A stretch of DNA of 22,085 nt from a bacterium (lineage in GTDB: Bacteria; UBA8248): NCBI GenBank assembly GCA_027622355.1, contig JAQBZT010000011.1, forward strand, positions 1-22,085, read 5' to 3'. Shown here piece after piece: positions 1 through 7,785 of the stretch. Positions within the stretch are counted from its first letter, which is position 1. Each line of letters begins with the position of its first letter. The notes below the pieces were generated by a model. That model saw only the letters and a list, made by a program, of their open reading frames with translations, ran no database searches and was not told the DNA's origin. The translations under genes and the position numbers were made by a program.

Positions 1-1149
1 ATCGTAGGGGTAGGGCGTGTAGATGTCCGGCCCGTTGCGGGTGACGACGAGGTTGTTCTCGAGGCGGAAGCCGCCGATCCCGACCTCGCCCGCATAGGGT
101 TCGAGGTTGAAGGTCATCCCCTCCTCGAGCGGCATGGGGTCGTCGTAGGCCGCGGGGCTGAAGTAGGGAAGCTCCCAGGGGTTCGTCCCCGAGCCGTGGC
201 CGAGGCTGTCGAGGACGTAGGGCTCGGCCGCCTTGTAGACATCCAGCGTGGTGTTGCCGACCTTCGATTCTCCGCAGGAGTCCCACACCGCGTTGTAGCA
301 CTTCTGGTGGAGGTCGATCTGCTCTTTCGTCGGGGCGATGTCGCCGCAGATCCAGGTGCGGGTGAAGTCGCCCCAGTAGCCGTTGAAGCAGGCGCCGATG
401 TCAATGATGACGGGATCGCCCTTGCGGATGATCCGGTCGGAGGTGAACCGCCGGTAGGGGGCGGTGTAGGGACCCGAGCAGACGATGTTGGCGCACTGGG
501 TCCACTCGCTGCCGAGGGCGGTCATCTTCTGCCAGGCGACCGAAAGCACCTCGCACTCCCGCACGCCGGGGCGGAGGTATTCGATGGCGGCGTCCATGGC
601 GGCCTCGGTGAAGACGGTGGCCGCCTTGAGGCAGGCGATCTCATCCTGCGTCTTGATGATCTTCGCTTTCATGAGCACATCGTAGCCGTCCACGAACTCG
701 GTCTTGGGAAAGGCCTCCTTCAGGCGCTTCTCGAGGCCGGGGGACCAGAGGTCAACGCCCACGGTCTTGCCGTCGAGGCCGCCGATGAGGCCCTTGACCC
801 GGTCGGCCCAGTTCTTCGCCGCGTTGGCGTCGCGGAAATTCGCCCGCTCCTGAATTTGATCGGATGAAAGCCAGGTCATCCGCGCCCGGACGTGATCGTG
901 ATCCATGCTGAAGATGATGGGCTCGCTCCCCTTGGCCAGAACGCACACGCCCATCCCGAGCGAGGCCGTCGGATGGAGATGCGAGCGGAAGCCGGTCAGG
1001 TAGCGGCAGTCCTCGGTGCGGAAGACGAACAGGACATCCACATTGGAGTTATTCAGCGCATCCTTCGCCCGCTGAAGCCGCTCTTTGCGCATCCGCGCGA
1101 AATCAATGCGTTCCTCCCAATCCACGCCCATCAAGCCTTTGTCGGTCAT
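1..1149 (-). CDS. M24 family metallopeptidase (Xaa-Pro dipeptidase/creatinase-like), 3'-truncated by window edge
   Basis: The reading frame is open from ATG at 1149 to the window edge (383 codons, no stop), so the C-terminus is missing. A GGAGGA ribosome site lies just upstream of the ATG. An N-terminal creatinase-like domain (about 1-165) is followed by the pita-bread catalytic domain. The five metal ligands expected of M24 enzymes are visible: D250 (VIIDIG), D261 (WGDFTRT), H318 (LGHGSG), E350 (FNLEPY) and E364 (FRLENN). In this family these bind two metal ions that activate water to cleave Xaa-Pro bonds or related amides. The intact ligand set argues for an active cytoplasmic hydrolase; the substrate cannot be read from sequence. 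It diverges from the acyl-CoA dehydrogenase operon across a 256-base gap. It could equally be an aminopeptidase P or creatinase homologue. Confidence 0.93.
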   Translation of the reverse strand, partial: MTDKGLMGVDWEERIDFARMRKERLQRAKDALNNSNVDVLFVFRTEDCRYLTGFRSHLHPTASLGMGVCVLAKGSEPIIFSMDHDHVRARMTWLSSDQIQERANFRDANAAKNWADRVKGLIGGLDGKTVGVDLWSPGLEKRLKEAFPKTEFVDGYDVLMKAKIIKTQDEIACLKAATVFTEAAMDAAIEYLRPGVRECEVLSVAWQKMTALGSEWTQCANIVCSGPYTAPYRRFTSDRIIRKGDPVIIDIGACFNGYWGDFTRTWICGDIAPTKEQIDLHQKCYNAVWDSCGESKVGNTTLDVYKAAEPYVLDSLGHGSGTNPWELPYFSPAAYDDPMPLEEGMTFNLEPYAGEVGIGGFRLENNLVVTRNGPDIYTPYPYD

Positions 1150-1405
1150 TTCACTTTCCTCCTGCAGAAAAATCCCGGTTTGCCGGCGGCGGCGCCTCCG
1201 GCCAGAAATCCAGTTTCGGTAACGAATCGTGAGGCCGATAGGGTGCCAGAGGGGCCGTATCACGACAAGCCGGAGGGGCTTTATTTCGTTCGTTTTGGAA
1301 ATCATCATTGTCCCCGGGGAGACTGGCGCAGGGGCCGCCGGTTGGGGAATAATCCCCGAATCCCCCCACGGGGCGCGAAGCTCTGAAATACCGAACGGAG
1401 ATCCC
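1150..1405. promoter_or_regulatory. divergent intergenic region between M24 peptidase and acyl-CoA dehydrogenase operon
   Basis: These 256 bases should carry promoters for both divergent units. A short perfect inverted repeat, GGGGA-ATAA-TCCCC, lies at 1344-1357, about 50 bases before the acyl-CoA dehydrogenase start, where an operator could sit. I do not see a convincing -35/-10 pair on either strand, and no RNA gene. Confidence 0.35.
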
Positions 1406-2548
1406 ATGGATTTCGATTTCAGCGATCAGCAGAAGCTGATGCAGCGCACCCTCCACGAGCTGCTCGGGCGCGTGTGTCCTCCCGATTACGCCATGGAATG
1501 CGACAAGAAAGGGGAGGCCCCTGTCGAAGCCTACCGCGCGCTGGCGAAAGACGGCTGGATCGGCGTCAACACCCCGGAGGAATTCGGCGGCATGGGCGGG
1601 GACGAGGTGGACCTTGCCATCGTCCTCGAGACGGCGGGGATGCACTACCTCGATCTGGCCACCATGATCTTCCGCAACGTCTGCTACGGCATCGAGGCGG
1701 TGCTCAAGAGCGGCACCGAGGCGCAGAAAAAAGCGTTCATCCCCGCAACGGTGCGGGGCGACGCCTATTTCGCCTTCAGCCTCACCGAGCCCGATGCGGG
1801 CTCCGATGCGGCGGCCATCATCACCCGCGCGAGCCGGGAGGGCGACCTCTTCCGCATCACGGGTACGAAGAATTTCACCTCGGGGATGCCCATCGCCACC
1901 CACATTCTTGTCGCCACGCGCACCGACGCCACCGGCGATAAGCACGAGGGCATCACGAACTTCATCGTCCCCGCGGATCGCGAGGGCATCGAGTGGACGA
2001 AGCTCGAACTTCTCGGCCACCGCGCCATGGGCACCTGCATCGTGCATTACGGCGGGGGGGAAGCGCGGGCGGACGAAATTCGCGGCGAGGAGGGCGGCGG
2101 CTGGAAGGGTTTGATGGACTACATCACCACCGAGCGGCTGTGTCTTTCGGCGGCGCGGACGGGCGCGGCGGCGGCGGCCCTGAATCTCGCGCTCGATCAC
2201 GCGAAGGAGCGCCAGCAGTTCGGCCGCCCGATCGGAAAATTCCAGGCGGTGAGCCACATGCTGACCGAGATGCACGTGCTCGTGGACACGGCCCGGCTCC
2301 AGGTCTACCGCTTCGCCTGGCTCGCCTCGCAGGGAAGGGCGGGCCGCATCGAGGCCGCCACCCTCAAGCTCTACGCCGGGGAGGCCTACAAGAAAGTGGC
2401 CGACCTCGGGGTGCAGGTGATGGGCGGCTACGGCTACAGCGCCGAGTACGCGATGGAGCGCCACTACCGCGACGCGCGCCTTGCCCCCATCGGAGCGGGG
2501 ACGAGCGAGATCCAGCGCAACATCATCGCCAAGGAGTTGGGGCTCTAG
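1406..2548 (+). CDS. acyl-CoA dehydrogenase family protein
   Basis: A 380-residue FAD-dependent acyl-CoA dehydrogenase, the usual length, that oxidises an acyl-CoA to the 2,3-enoyl-CoA and passes electrons to ETF. The ATG at 1406 follows a CGGAG site and gives the typical start MDFDFSDQQ; upstream in-frame starts add only unlike sequence. Visible signatures are FSLTEPDAGSD (124-134), the FAD/substrate region GTKNFTSG (153-160), ERQQFGRPIGKFQ (268-280) and the C-terminal GAGTSEIQR (363-371). The position holding the catalytic Glu of medium-chain enzymes (before GTS) is Ala364. A Glu is instead present at 243 (TTERLCLS) on the helix used by isovaleryl- and long-chain enzymes, so E243 is the likely base. 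First gene of a four-gene operon ending in a CoA-transferase; substrate unknown. Confidence 0.95.
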   Translation: MDFDFSDQQKLMQRTLHELLGRVCPPDYAMECDKKGEAPVEAYRALAKDGWIGVNTPEEFGGMGGDEVDLAIVLETAGMHYLDLATMIFRNVCYGIEAVLKSGTEAQKKAFIPATVRGDAYFAFSLTEPDAGSDAAAIITRASREGDLFRITGTKNFTSGMPIATHILVATRTDATGDKHEGITNFIVPADREGIEWTKLELLGHRAMGTCIVHYGGGEARADEIRGEEGGGWKGLMDYITTERLCLSAARTGAAAAALNLALDHAKERQQFGRPIGKFQAVSHMLTEMHVLVDTARLQVYRFAWLASQGRAGRIEAATLKLYAGEAYKKVADLGVQVMGGYGYSAEYAMERHYRDARLAPIGAGTSEIQRNIIAKELGL

Positions 2549-2568
2549 GGGAAGGAGGAGAAATAAAG

Positions 2569-3036
2569 ATGCCGCTCGATCCGGCGGTTCTGAAAAGGGA
2601 GTTTTCCGAGTTCACCCTCGAGGTGGAGCGGAGCAAGATCAGGGAGTTCGCTATCGTCCTCGGCCTTCAGGACCCGGTGCACACCGATGTCGCGGCCGCG
2701 CGGGCGGCGGGCTACGATGACCTTCTCGCCCCGGCGACGTTCACCCGCCAGTTCTGGCACGAAAACGACGGGAACGACCCGATGCCGCATCTGGGGTACG
2801 ATCCCAAGCGCAGGCTCCACGGCGAGCAGGAATTCGAATATCACAAGCCCCTTGTGGCGGGGATGGTGCTGAAGGGCCGCAATCAGATCATCTCCCACCA
2901 CGAGAAGGAAGGGAAAAGAGGCGGAATGATGACCTTCGTCGTGATCGAGACGCGCTTCACCGATCAGGCGGGCGATCTGGTCCAGGTGGCGCGCCGCACC
3001 CTCATCGAGACGGCGGCGCCGCCAAAAGAATCGTAA
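2569..3036 (+). CDS. MaoC-like / FAS1-type dehydratase, N-terminal hotdog subunit
   Basis: A 155-residue single-hotdog protein. The stretch DPVHTDVAAARAAGYDD (52-68), followed by LAPATF, is the hallmark of the FAS1-like dehydratase N-terminal domain (HadA-like, MaoC N-terminal family). These subunits usually help bind substrate but lack the catalytic Asp/His pair, which is supplied by a partner hotdog. That partner is very probably the next gene, 12 bases downstream. ATG at 2569 follows GGAGGAG at the correct distance, 20 bases after the dehydrogenase stop. Together the two would hydrate an enoyl-CoA formed by the dehydrogenase. The residues aligned with the catalytic motif here are DPVHTD, which is not the GDxNPxH pattern. 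The substrate is not readable. Confidence 0.88.
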   Translation: MPLDPAVLKREFSEFTLEVERSKIREFAIVLGLQDPVHTDVAAARAAGYDDLLAPATFTRQFWHENDGNDPMPHLGYDPKRRLHGEQEFEYHKPLVAGMVLKGRNQIISHHEKEGKRGGMMTFVVIETRFTDQAGDLVQVARRTLIETAAPPKES

Positions 3037-3048
3037 GGAGAAAAACAG

Positions 3049-3480
3049 ATGCCGGAAGCGATCGCCTGCGCCGCGTGGGATGAACTGGAAGAAGGGGCTT
3101 CGCGCGCGCTTTCGATGGGGCCCCTCACGCGGACCGACTTCGTCCGCTTCGCGGGCGCGAACGGGGATTTCAACCCGAACCACCACGATGAGCTCTACGC
3201 GCAGGGGAGCGGTTTTCCGACGCCCTTCGCCCCGGGGATGATCCAGGGCGGCTATCTGGGCAGAATGCTGACCGAGTGGCTCGGCCCGCACTCGCTGCGC
3301 ACCTTCCGCATCCGCTTCTCCGCCCAGGCCTGGCCGGGCGACATGGTGCACTGCAAGGGGAAAATCGTGAAGAAATACGAAGCGGGCGGCGAGAAGCGCG
3401 TCGAGGTCGAGGCCGAGGCGGTGAGCCAGAACGGCGATGTGCTCATCAAGGGCTTCGCCGTCGCCGCGCCGCAGGGATAG
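3049..3480 (+). CDS. MaoC family enoyl-CoA hydratase, catalytic hotdog subunit
   Basis: A 143-residue hotdog protein with the hydratase-2 active site: FAGANGDFNPNHHD (34-47) supplies the Asp40/His45 pair that adds water across the double bond of an enoyl-CoA. FAPGMIQGGYLG after it is the usual second conserved block. It has a clear AAGGAG ribosome site and sits 12 bases behind the N-terminal hotdog subunit, so the two genes probably encode a heteromer of the HadAB kind. Asn44 replaces the aliphatic residue usually found before the active-site His. The stop codon lies inside the first unit of a short degenerate repeat (3471-3513). Confidence 0.9.
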   Translation: MPEAIACAAWDELEEGASRALSMGPLTRTDFVRFAGANGDFNPNHHDELYAQGSGFPTPFAPGMIQGGYLGRMLTEWLGPHSLRTFRIRFSAQAWPGDMVHCKGKIVKKYEAGGEKRVEVEAEAVSQNGDVLIKGFAVAAPQG

Positions 3481-3513
3481 CCGCGTCGCAGGGATAGTTG
3501 CGTGCAGGGATAG
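3471..3513 (+). repeat. three copies of GCAGGGATAG, each carrying a TAG triplet
   Basis: GCAGGGATAG occurs at 3471-3480, 3488-3497 and 3504-3513, spacings 17 and 16. The first copy is the end of the MaoC coding sequence with its TAG stop; the next two fill the gap before the CoA-transferase ribosome site. The sequence before each copy is also partly similar (GCCGC, CGCGTC, TGCGT). This looks like slippage duplication of the 3' end of the gene, so that the stop region is present three times. Confidence 0.8.
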
Positions 3514-3523
3514 AGGGGGAGAA

Positions 3524-4744
3524 ATGCTCGAAGGCTACCGCATTATCGAACTGGGACAGGTCATCGCCGGAACGCTCGGCGGGACGGTGCTCGCCGACAT
3601 GGGCGCCGAGGTCATCAAGGTGGAGTCCCCCACGGGCGACCTGGGCCGCAACCCCGCCATCGCGGGGATGAACACCATCTCCAGCATCTTTCTGACGTTC
3701 AACCGGAACAAGAAGAGCGTCGTGCTCGACCTGAAGATGGACGAGGGAAAGCGCGCCTTTCTCGATCTCGTTGCCGTTTCCGATGCCGTCATGGCGAACT
3801 TCCGGCCGGGGACGATGCGCCGCCTCGGCCTCGGCTTCGATGTGCTCAAGTCCCGCAATCCGGACATCGTCTTCGTCGAATCGAGCGGCTACGGCGACAA
3901 GGGCCCCTGGCGCGATCACCCCGCTTTCGACATCGTTCTTCAGGCGATGGGCGGCCACATGTCGATCACCGGCGAGCCGAACCGCCCGCCCGCGCGGAAC
4001 GGCGCCCCCACGGCGGACCTTTTCACCGCCCTCTACACCGGCCTTGCGTGCATGGCCGGGCTGCTCGGCAAAGCCAAGGGCAAGAAAGGCGGCGCCCACT
4101 ACGAAGTGCCCATGTTCGACACCCAACTCGCCATGCTCGGCTACATCGCGACGATGTACCTCAACCGCGGCGAGATTCCCGAGCCCCCCGGCAACGCGCA
4201 CGAGTACATGGTGCCCTACCAGGCCTTCCCGACGAAGACGATCTACATCGTCGTCTCCCCGCGGGAGGACAGGTTCTGGAAAAAGATGTGCGAGGTCATC
4301 GAGGCGCCCGAGTTGGCCGAGGATGCGCGCTTTCTCACGAACGATCTGCGCGCGAGGAACCGGGCCGTGCTCCTGCCGATGCTGGAGGAAATCTTCATGC
4401 GGCGTCCCGGGGAGGCGTGGCTTGAGCTGCTCGGGAAGGCGGGCGTTCCCTCCGCGCCGGTCAATCCGCTCGACCGCGCGCTCGAAAACGAGCAGGTCGC
4501 GGCGCGGAACCTCATCCGCAGCTACGAATTCCCCGGCGAGGGCAAGGTCCGCGTCGTCGGAAGTCCCATCTTCGATGTGGCCGCCGGGAGCAACCCGGAC
4601 CCGCGGCCCGCTCCCCTGCTCGGGGAACACACCGGGGAGGTGCTGCGCGAAGTGCTGAACTACCCCAATGCGCAGGTGGCCGCCCTTTTCGAATCAGGCG
4701 CGGCCCAGGCCCCGAAAACCCCCACGGCGCCGCCGAAGAAATAG
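3524..4744 (+). CDS. CaiB/BaiF family CoA-transferase (class III)
   Basis: A 406-residue family III CoA-transferase, which moves CoA from a donor thioester to a free acid through an aspartyl-CoA intermediate. The start MLEGYRIIELGQVIAG, GAEVIKVE (28-35) and FNRNKKSVVLDLK (59-71) are family hallmarks. The catalytic Asp is D165 in NGAPTADLFTALYTGL. The ATG at 3524 follows GAGGGGGAGA; longer in-frame starts would run through the repeat upstream. Length matches formyl-CoA or crotonobetaine CoA-transferases. It ends the operon with the dehydrogenase and two hydratases, so it probably activates the substrate acid or recycles CoA for that pathway. The gene converges on the next operon with only five bases between stops, and no hairpin terminator is visible. 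Confidence 0.95.
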   Translation: MLEGYRIIELGQVIAGTLGGTVLADMGAEVIKVESPTGDLGRNPAIAGMNTISSIFLTFNRNKKSVVLDLKMDEGKRAFLDLVAVSDAVMANFRPGTMRRLGLGFDVLKSRNPDIVFVESSGYGDKGPWRDHPAFDIVLQAMGGHMSITGEPNRPPARNGAPTADLFTALYTGLACMAGLLGKAKGKKGGAHYEVPMFDTQLAMLGYIATMYLNRGEIPEPPGNAHEYMVPYQAFPTKTIYIVVSPREDRFWKKMCEVIEAPELAEDARFLTNDLRARNRAVLLPMLEEIFMRRPGEAWLELLGKAGVPSAPVNPLDRALENEQVAARNLIRSYEFPGEGKVRVVGSPIFDVAAGSNPDPRPAPLLGEHTGEVLREVLNYPNAQVAALFESGAAQAPKTPTAPPKK

Positions 4745-4749
4745 CCCCG

Positions 4750-5709
4750 TCAGGCAGCGGGCGCGAAGGTGCGCCGCGCCCACGCCACCCGCGCCTCGGC
4801 GGTGACGAAAGCTTCCGGCGGGGCGGCCTCCACCTGCTGGAGTCTTCCCCAGAGCCCGATCCGGTTCGCCACCTGGATGGCGAGGCCCGGCCGGGCGTTG
4901 AGTTCGAGCATCACGGGACCCCGGTCGCGATCGATGACCTGATCCACCCCGAGATAGCCCATCCCCGTCATGTCGAAGGAGCGCGCCGCGGCGAGCAGCA
5001 TCTCCGGCCAGTAGGGCACCTTGACCCCGCTCACCGGATTGCCGGTGTCGGGGTGTTCGGCCACCACCTCGCCGCGGCAGACGGCGTTGCGCGTCACGCC
5101 GGCCGAGATGGAGATGCCCGCGCCGATGGCGCCCCGGTGGAGGTTGGCCTTCCCGTCCGATGCCCGGGTCGGCAGGCGGGTCATCGCCATTGCGGGCACC
5201 CCGCGGTAGACGACGATGCGGATGTCCGGCACGCCACGGTAGCTGACGGCTTCGAAGACCGGATCGGGATGGACCAGTGACTGGATGATGGCCCGGTCGG
5301 GCTGGCCGGCGAGGGAGAAGATGCCCGAGAGGATGTTGGAGATGTGATGGTAGGCCTCCTTGCGGGGGATCGTATCGCCGCTGGGCTTGATGAAGCCTGC
5401 CTCGTTCCAGTCGCGCACGAGGACGATGCCGCTTCCCCCCGCCCCGCGGGCGGGCTTGATGGCGAACTCGCGGGTGGCGCCGAGCGTTGTCTCGAAGCCT
5501 TCGATCTCGCTGTTGTGCTCGATCACCTTGAGGATCGGCGGCATCGGGACGCCGTGCGTAGTCGCCACGTAGTCGGTCATCACCTTGTCGTCCACCAGCG
5601 GGAAGGAGGACCGCGGGTTGTAGGCCATGATGTAGTCCGCGTTCCGCCGGTTCATCCCGAGAACGCCCGCCGCGCGCAGCTCGCGCGCGGCCTGGAAGAG
5701 ATTGATCAT
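4750..5709 (-). CDS. alpha-L-glutamate ligase-like ATP-grasp protein (RimK-related)
   Basis: A 319-residue ATP-grasp enzyme of the RimK-related family found with transglutaminase-like membrane proteins. Visible parts: NPR near the N-terminus (31-33), the ATP-binding loop AIKPARGAGGSG (83-94, K85), DIRIVVYRGVPAMAMTRLPT (162-181), and the magnesium site VMLELNARPG (266-275; E269, N271). ATP-grasp ligases form amide bonds through an acyl-phosphate; RimK adds glutamates to protein tails, but the acceptor here is unknown. The ATG at 5709 overlaps the stop of the upstream transglutaminase gene as ATGA, indicating translational coupling. This frame stays open far upstream (to 7125), but that extension lies antisense-free inside the transglutaminase gene in another frame and is low-complexity shadow, so it is not a fusion. 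Confidence 0.9.
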   Translation of the reverse strand: MINLFQAARELRAAGVLGMNRRNADYIMAYNPRSSFPLVDDKVMTDYVATTHGVPMPPILKVIEHNSEIEGFETTLGATREFAIKPARGAGGSGIVLVRDWNEAGFIKPSGDTIPRKEAYHHISNILSGIFSLAGQPDRAIIQSLVHPDPVFEAVSYRGVPDIRIVVYRGVPAMAMTRLPTRASDGKANLHRGAIGAGISISAGVTRNAVCRGEVVAEHPDTGNPVSGVKVPYWPEMLLAAARSFDMTGMGYLGVDQVIDRDRGPVMLELNARPGLAIQVANRIGLWGRLQQVEAAPPEAFVTAEARVAWARRTFAPAA

Positions 5710-7247
5710 GGCTGGCTCCGGAAGGCCTTGAACCGCACCAGCTCGAAGAGCCGGTACCCGGTGTAGCGGCCGATGAGCAGAAGGGCGCCCCCCACGGCGA
5801 AGGTGAGTTCGGGATAGAGGAAGAAGGTGAGCTGGAGCTGTTCCCAGAGCAGGATGCTGTAGGCGATGATCGCCACGGCGGCGCTGCCGAGCGCCATCTG
5901 GATGCCCTGGCGCACGCCCGCCTCCTCGATGGCCACGAAGAAGCGCTCGATCACCATGACGAGGATGACGAAGGGGAGAAGCCCGACCGCCATGAACTCG
6001 CGAATCCCGAACTGGTTGCCCGCGAGGGCCACGAACGAAAGAAGAGCGATGACCGCCGTCAGCATCAAGGAGAGGCGGGGGACGAGCAGCAGGTGCATCC
6101 TGTCGAGGAAGTTCCGCATGAAGTAGCCGGCCCCCATGATGAAGGCGAACACCCCGAGGCCGTAGGCCAGCCCCGTGGTGCGGAAAGCCAGCGCCATCAG
6201 CACGGGCATGAAGACGCCGAAGGTGGGAAAGCCCACCATGTTCCGCAGGAGGGAGATCATGAGCGCGCCGATGGGAACGAGGAGGAGAATCTGAAAAGTC
6301 TCCTGGAACTGGCGCGGCATATGGAAGAAGGACCACTTGTCGAGAAAGCGGGTCGAGCGCCGGATGCGCTCGTAGTGCAGGTGCCAGTCGCCGAGGAGCC
6401 GGCGCCGCACCTCCCAGCGGGAGATGTCCACCCGGGCCTCCGACACTCGAAATCCCTTGCCGATTCCGGTCGAGAGGCGGAGGAACTGCTCCTGCGGGAT
6501 GGCGAGCGCCTCGCCCGAAACCGGGCGGAGATGAAGCCACTCGCTGCCCGACCACACCTCTATAAACTTCAGCGGCCGGAGCCGTATGCTCGGCGTCAGG
6601 CGCAGGCCCTGCACCTCCCGCGCGTTGAGGCGGGCGGCCCGCAGAAGACCGATGATGGCCAGCTCGCGCCCCTGGTTCAGGATGAAGCGCCGCCAGGCGG
6701 TGAGGTCCTCCTGGGCGGGGGCGGGCGATGGCCACTCGCCCCGGATGGCCGCGCGCGCGTTGTCGAGGCGCGTGGGGGGCGGGAGGGGCAGCCGGGGCTT
6801 GGCGAGCCGCTCGAGGAGCGCGCGCTCCTTTTCGCCGATTTGGGGGGGGTAGGGCATGAGCCGCAGCGGCGGGGTGGACCTCAGCTTGAGTCTCCGCACG
6901 ATGACGGAGGCGTTGTAGGTCACGAGTTCTCCCTCGCTGCCCACCTCGCCGCTCCAGATGGCGAAGCGGTTCAATCCCTCCCGCGTGAGGCCGAGCCCGA
7001 GCGTCCCCGAGGAGAAGAACTCCTCGAGCACGGTGAGGCCGGGCCGCTGGTAGGGAAGCCCCACCGTGAGCACGGCCTGGCCCAGGCTCGGGCGTGAGAT
7101 GCGGGTCTCCATGGAGATCCGCCAAGAGCTTCCGCCCGCCGCCGGAAACAGCGGGTAGCCGAGGGCCAGAACGCGGTAGGCGATCAGCGCAACGGGAAAG
7201 AGAAACAGGGCAGCGACTATCCAGGCCGTCAGGTTTTTTTTCAGCAT
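5706..7247 (-). CDS. inactive transglutaminase-like domain fused to seven transmembrane helices
   Basis: A 513-residue inner-membrane protein. One N-terminal helix (about 8-28) is followed by a roughly 280-residue extramembrane part with a transglutaminase-like core (about 175-250), then about seven helices from 315 to 500. The family (Transglut_i_TM plus 7TM_transglut) is regarded as enzymatically dead. Consistently, this protein has no cysteine at all, so the Cys of the papain-like triad is absent. It lies four bases behind the retropepsin-like gene and overlaps the ATP-grasp gene by four bases. The conserved trio suggests that the domain binds a peptide on the outer face while the ligase or protease modifies or cuts something, but this is inference. 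A run of eight G at 6842-6849 lies inside the gene. Confidence 0.9.
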   Translation of the reverse strand: MLKKNLTAWIVAALFLFPVALIAYRVLALGYPLFPAAGGSSWRISMETRISRPSLGQAVLTVGLPYQRPGLTVLEEFFSSGTLGLGLTREGLNRFAIWSGEVGSEGELVTYNASVIVRRLKLRSTPPLRLMPYPPQIGEKERALLERLAKPRLPLPPPTRLDNARAAIRGEWPSPAPAQEDLTAWRRFILNQGRELAIIGLLRAARLNAREVQGLRLTPSIRLRPLKFIEVWSGSEWLHLRPVSGEALAIPQEQFLRLSTGIGKGFRVSEARVDISRWEVRRRLLGDWHLHYERIRRSTRFLDKWSFFHMPRQFQETFQILLLVPIGALMISLLRNMVGFPTFGVFMPVLMALAFRTTGLAYGLGVFAFIMGAGYFMRNFLDRMHLLLVPRLSLMLTAVIALLSFVALAGNQFGIREFMAVGLLPFVILVMVIERFFVAIEEAGVRQGIQMALGSAAVAIIAYSILLWEQLQLTFFLYPELTFAVGGALLLIGRYTGYRLFELVRFKAFRSQP

Positions 7248-7251
7248 GTGC

Positions 7252-7785
7252 TTATGGCTTTCCTTTTTCGCAGCCCGGCGCGGTTTGTTCCTCTCGCGTT
7301 ACGTCCACGAGAAAATTTCCCTGGGTGAGCGTTATCCTTCCGACGAGGAAAGGGAAGCGCATGTGCGCGCGGTCCCGCAGGTTGATGGGGATTCGCAGCC
7401 GCTTCCCGGCGAGGCAGAACTCCATTACCACGATGGGTCGGCGCGATCGGCCTGAACTCGATCGATATTTCTTCCACTTTTTGACGGGCAGGCGGATTTT
7501 CTGCACCCCCCCGCTGTGGTGCACATCGAACTCGACGTGGTCTCCCTTCGCCTCAATGTTGCGGGCGTCGAGGGAGGAGCGGGCGGCCCCCGTGTCGATG
7601 CGCGCCTCGAGCGCAATCCCCCACGGCTGGAGGATCACCTTCTCGATCGGCCCGATGACGGTTTTTTCCCTCTTCCCGCCCGCCGCGGCCGGGGCCGCGG
7701 AAAGGAGCGCGAAAAGGAAGAAAAACGCCAGGGCGGCGGCGCCCCGGCGGCAAGCTGAAAGAGGTGAACGCGTCCCCATCCCCAT
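7252..7785 (-). CDS. retropepsin-like aspartic protease family ('ATP-dependent zinc protease', RimB-like), secreted
   Basis: A 177-residue protein beginning with a positively charged stretch, a hydrophobic helix (about 16-31) and a small-residue cleavage region (APAAAGG, 31-37), so it is probably exported to the periplasm. The mature part opens with GPIEKVILQPWGIALEARI, then the aspartyl protease motif DTGA (64-67) and SSLDAR. The family is often annotated as putative ATP-dependent zinc protease, yet the visible motif is that of a retropepsin-like fold and no zinc motif is seen. It is the first gene of the operon with the transglutaminase-7TM and ATP-grasp genes. The ATG at 7785 has a second in-frame ATG two codons later; either could be used. 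Confidence 0.85.
   Translation of the reverse strand: MGMGTRSPLSACRRGAAALAFFFLFALLSAAPAAAGGKREKTVIGPIEKVILQPWGIALEARIDTGAARSSLDARNIEAKGDHVEFDVHHSGGVQKIRLPVKKWKKYRSSSGRSRRPIVVMEFCLAGKRLRIPINLRDRAHMRFPFLVGRITLTQGNFLVDVTREEQTAPGCEKGKP

Noticed and set aside
1151..2464. A 437-codon minus-strand frame opposite the acyl-CoA dehydrogenase.
   Set aside because: Pro/Arg/His-rich composition and no motifs; the plus-strand dehydrogenase is complete and convincing.
6842..6849. A G8 run inside the transglutaminase gene as a phase-variable tract.
   Set aside because: The frame is intact and eight G is common by chance in sequence this GC-rich; without read-level length variation there is no case.
4750..7125. 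A 791-codon minus-strand frame suggesting a giant fusion ending in the ATP-grasp ligase.
   Set aside because: Its first part runs through the transglutaminase-7TM gene in another frame and is Pro/Arg/Ala-rich low complexity. The ligase homology starts at the ATG at 5709, which overlaps the upstream stop.
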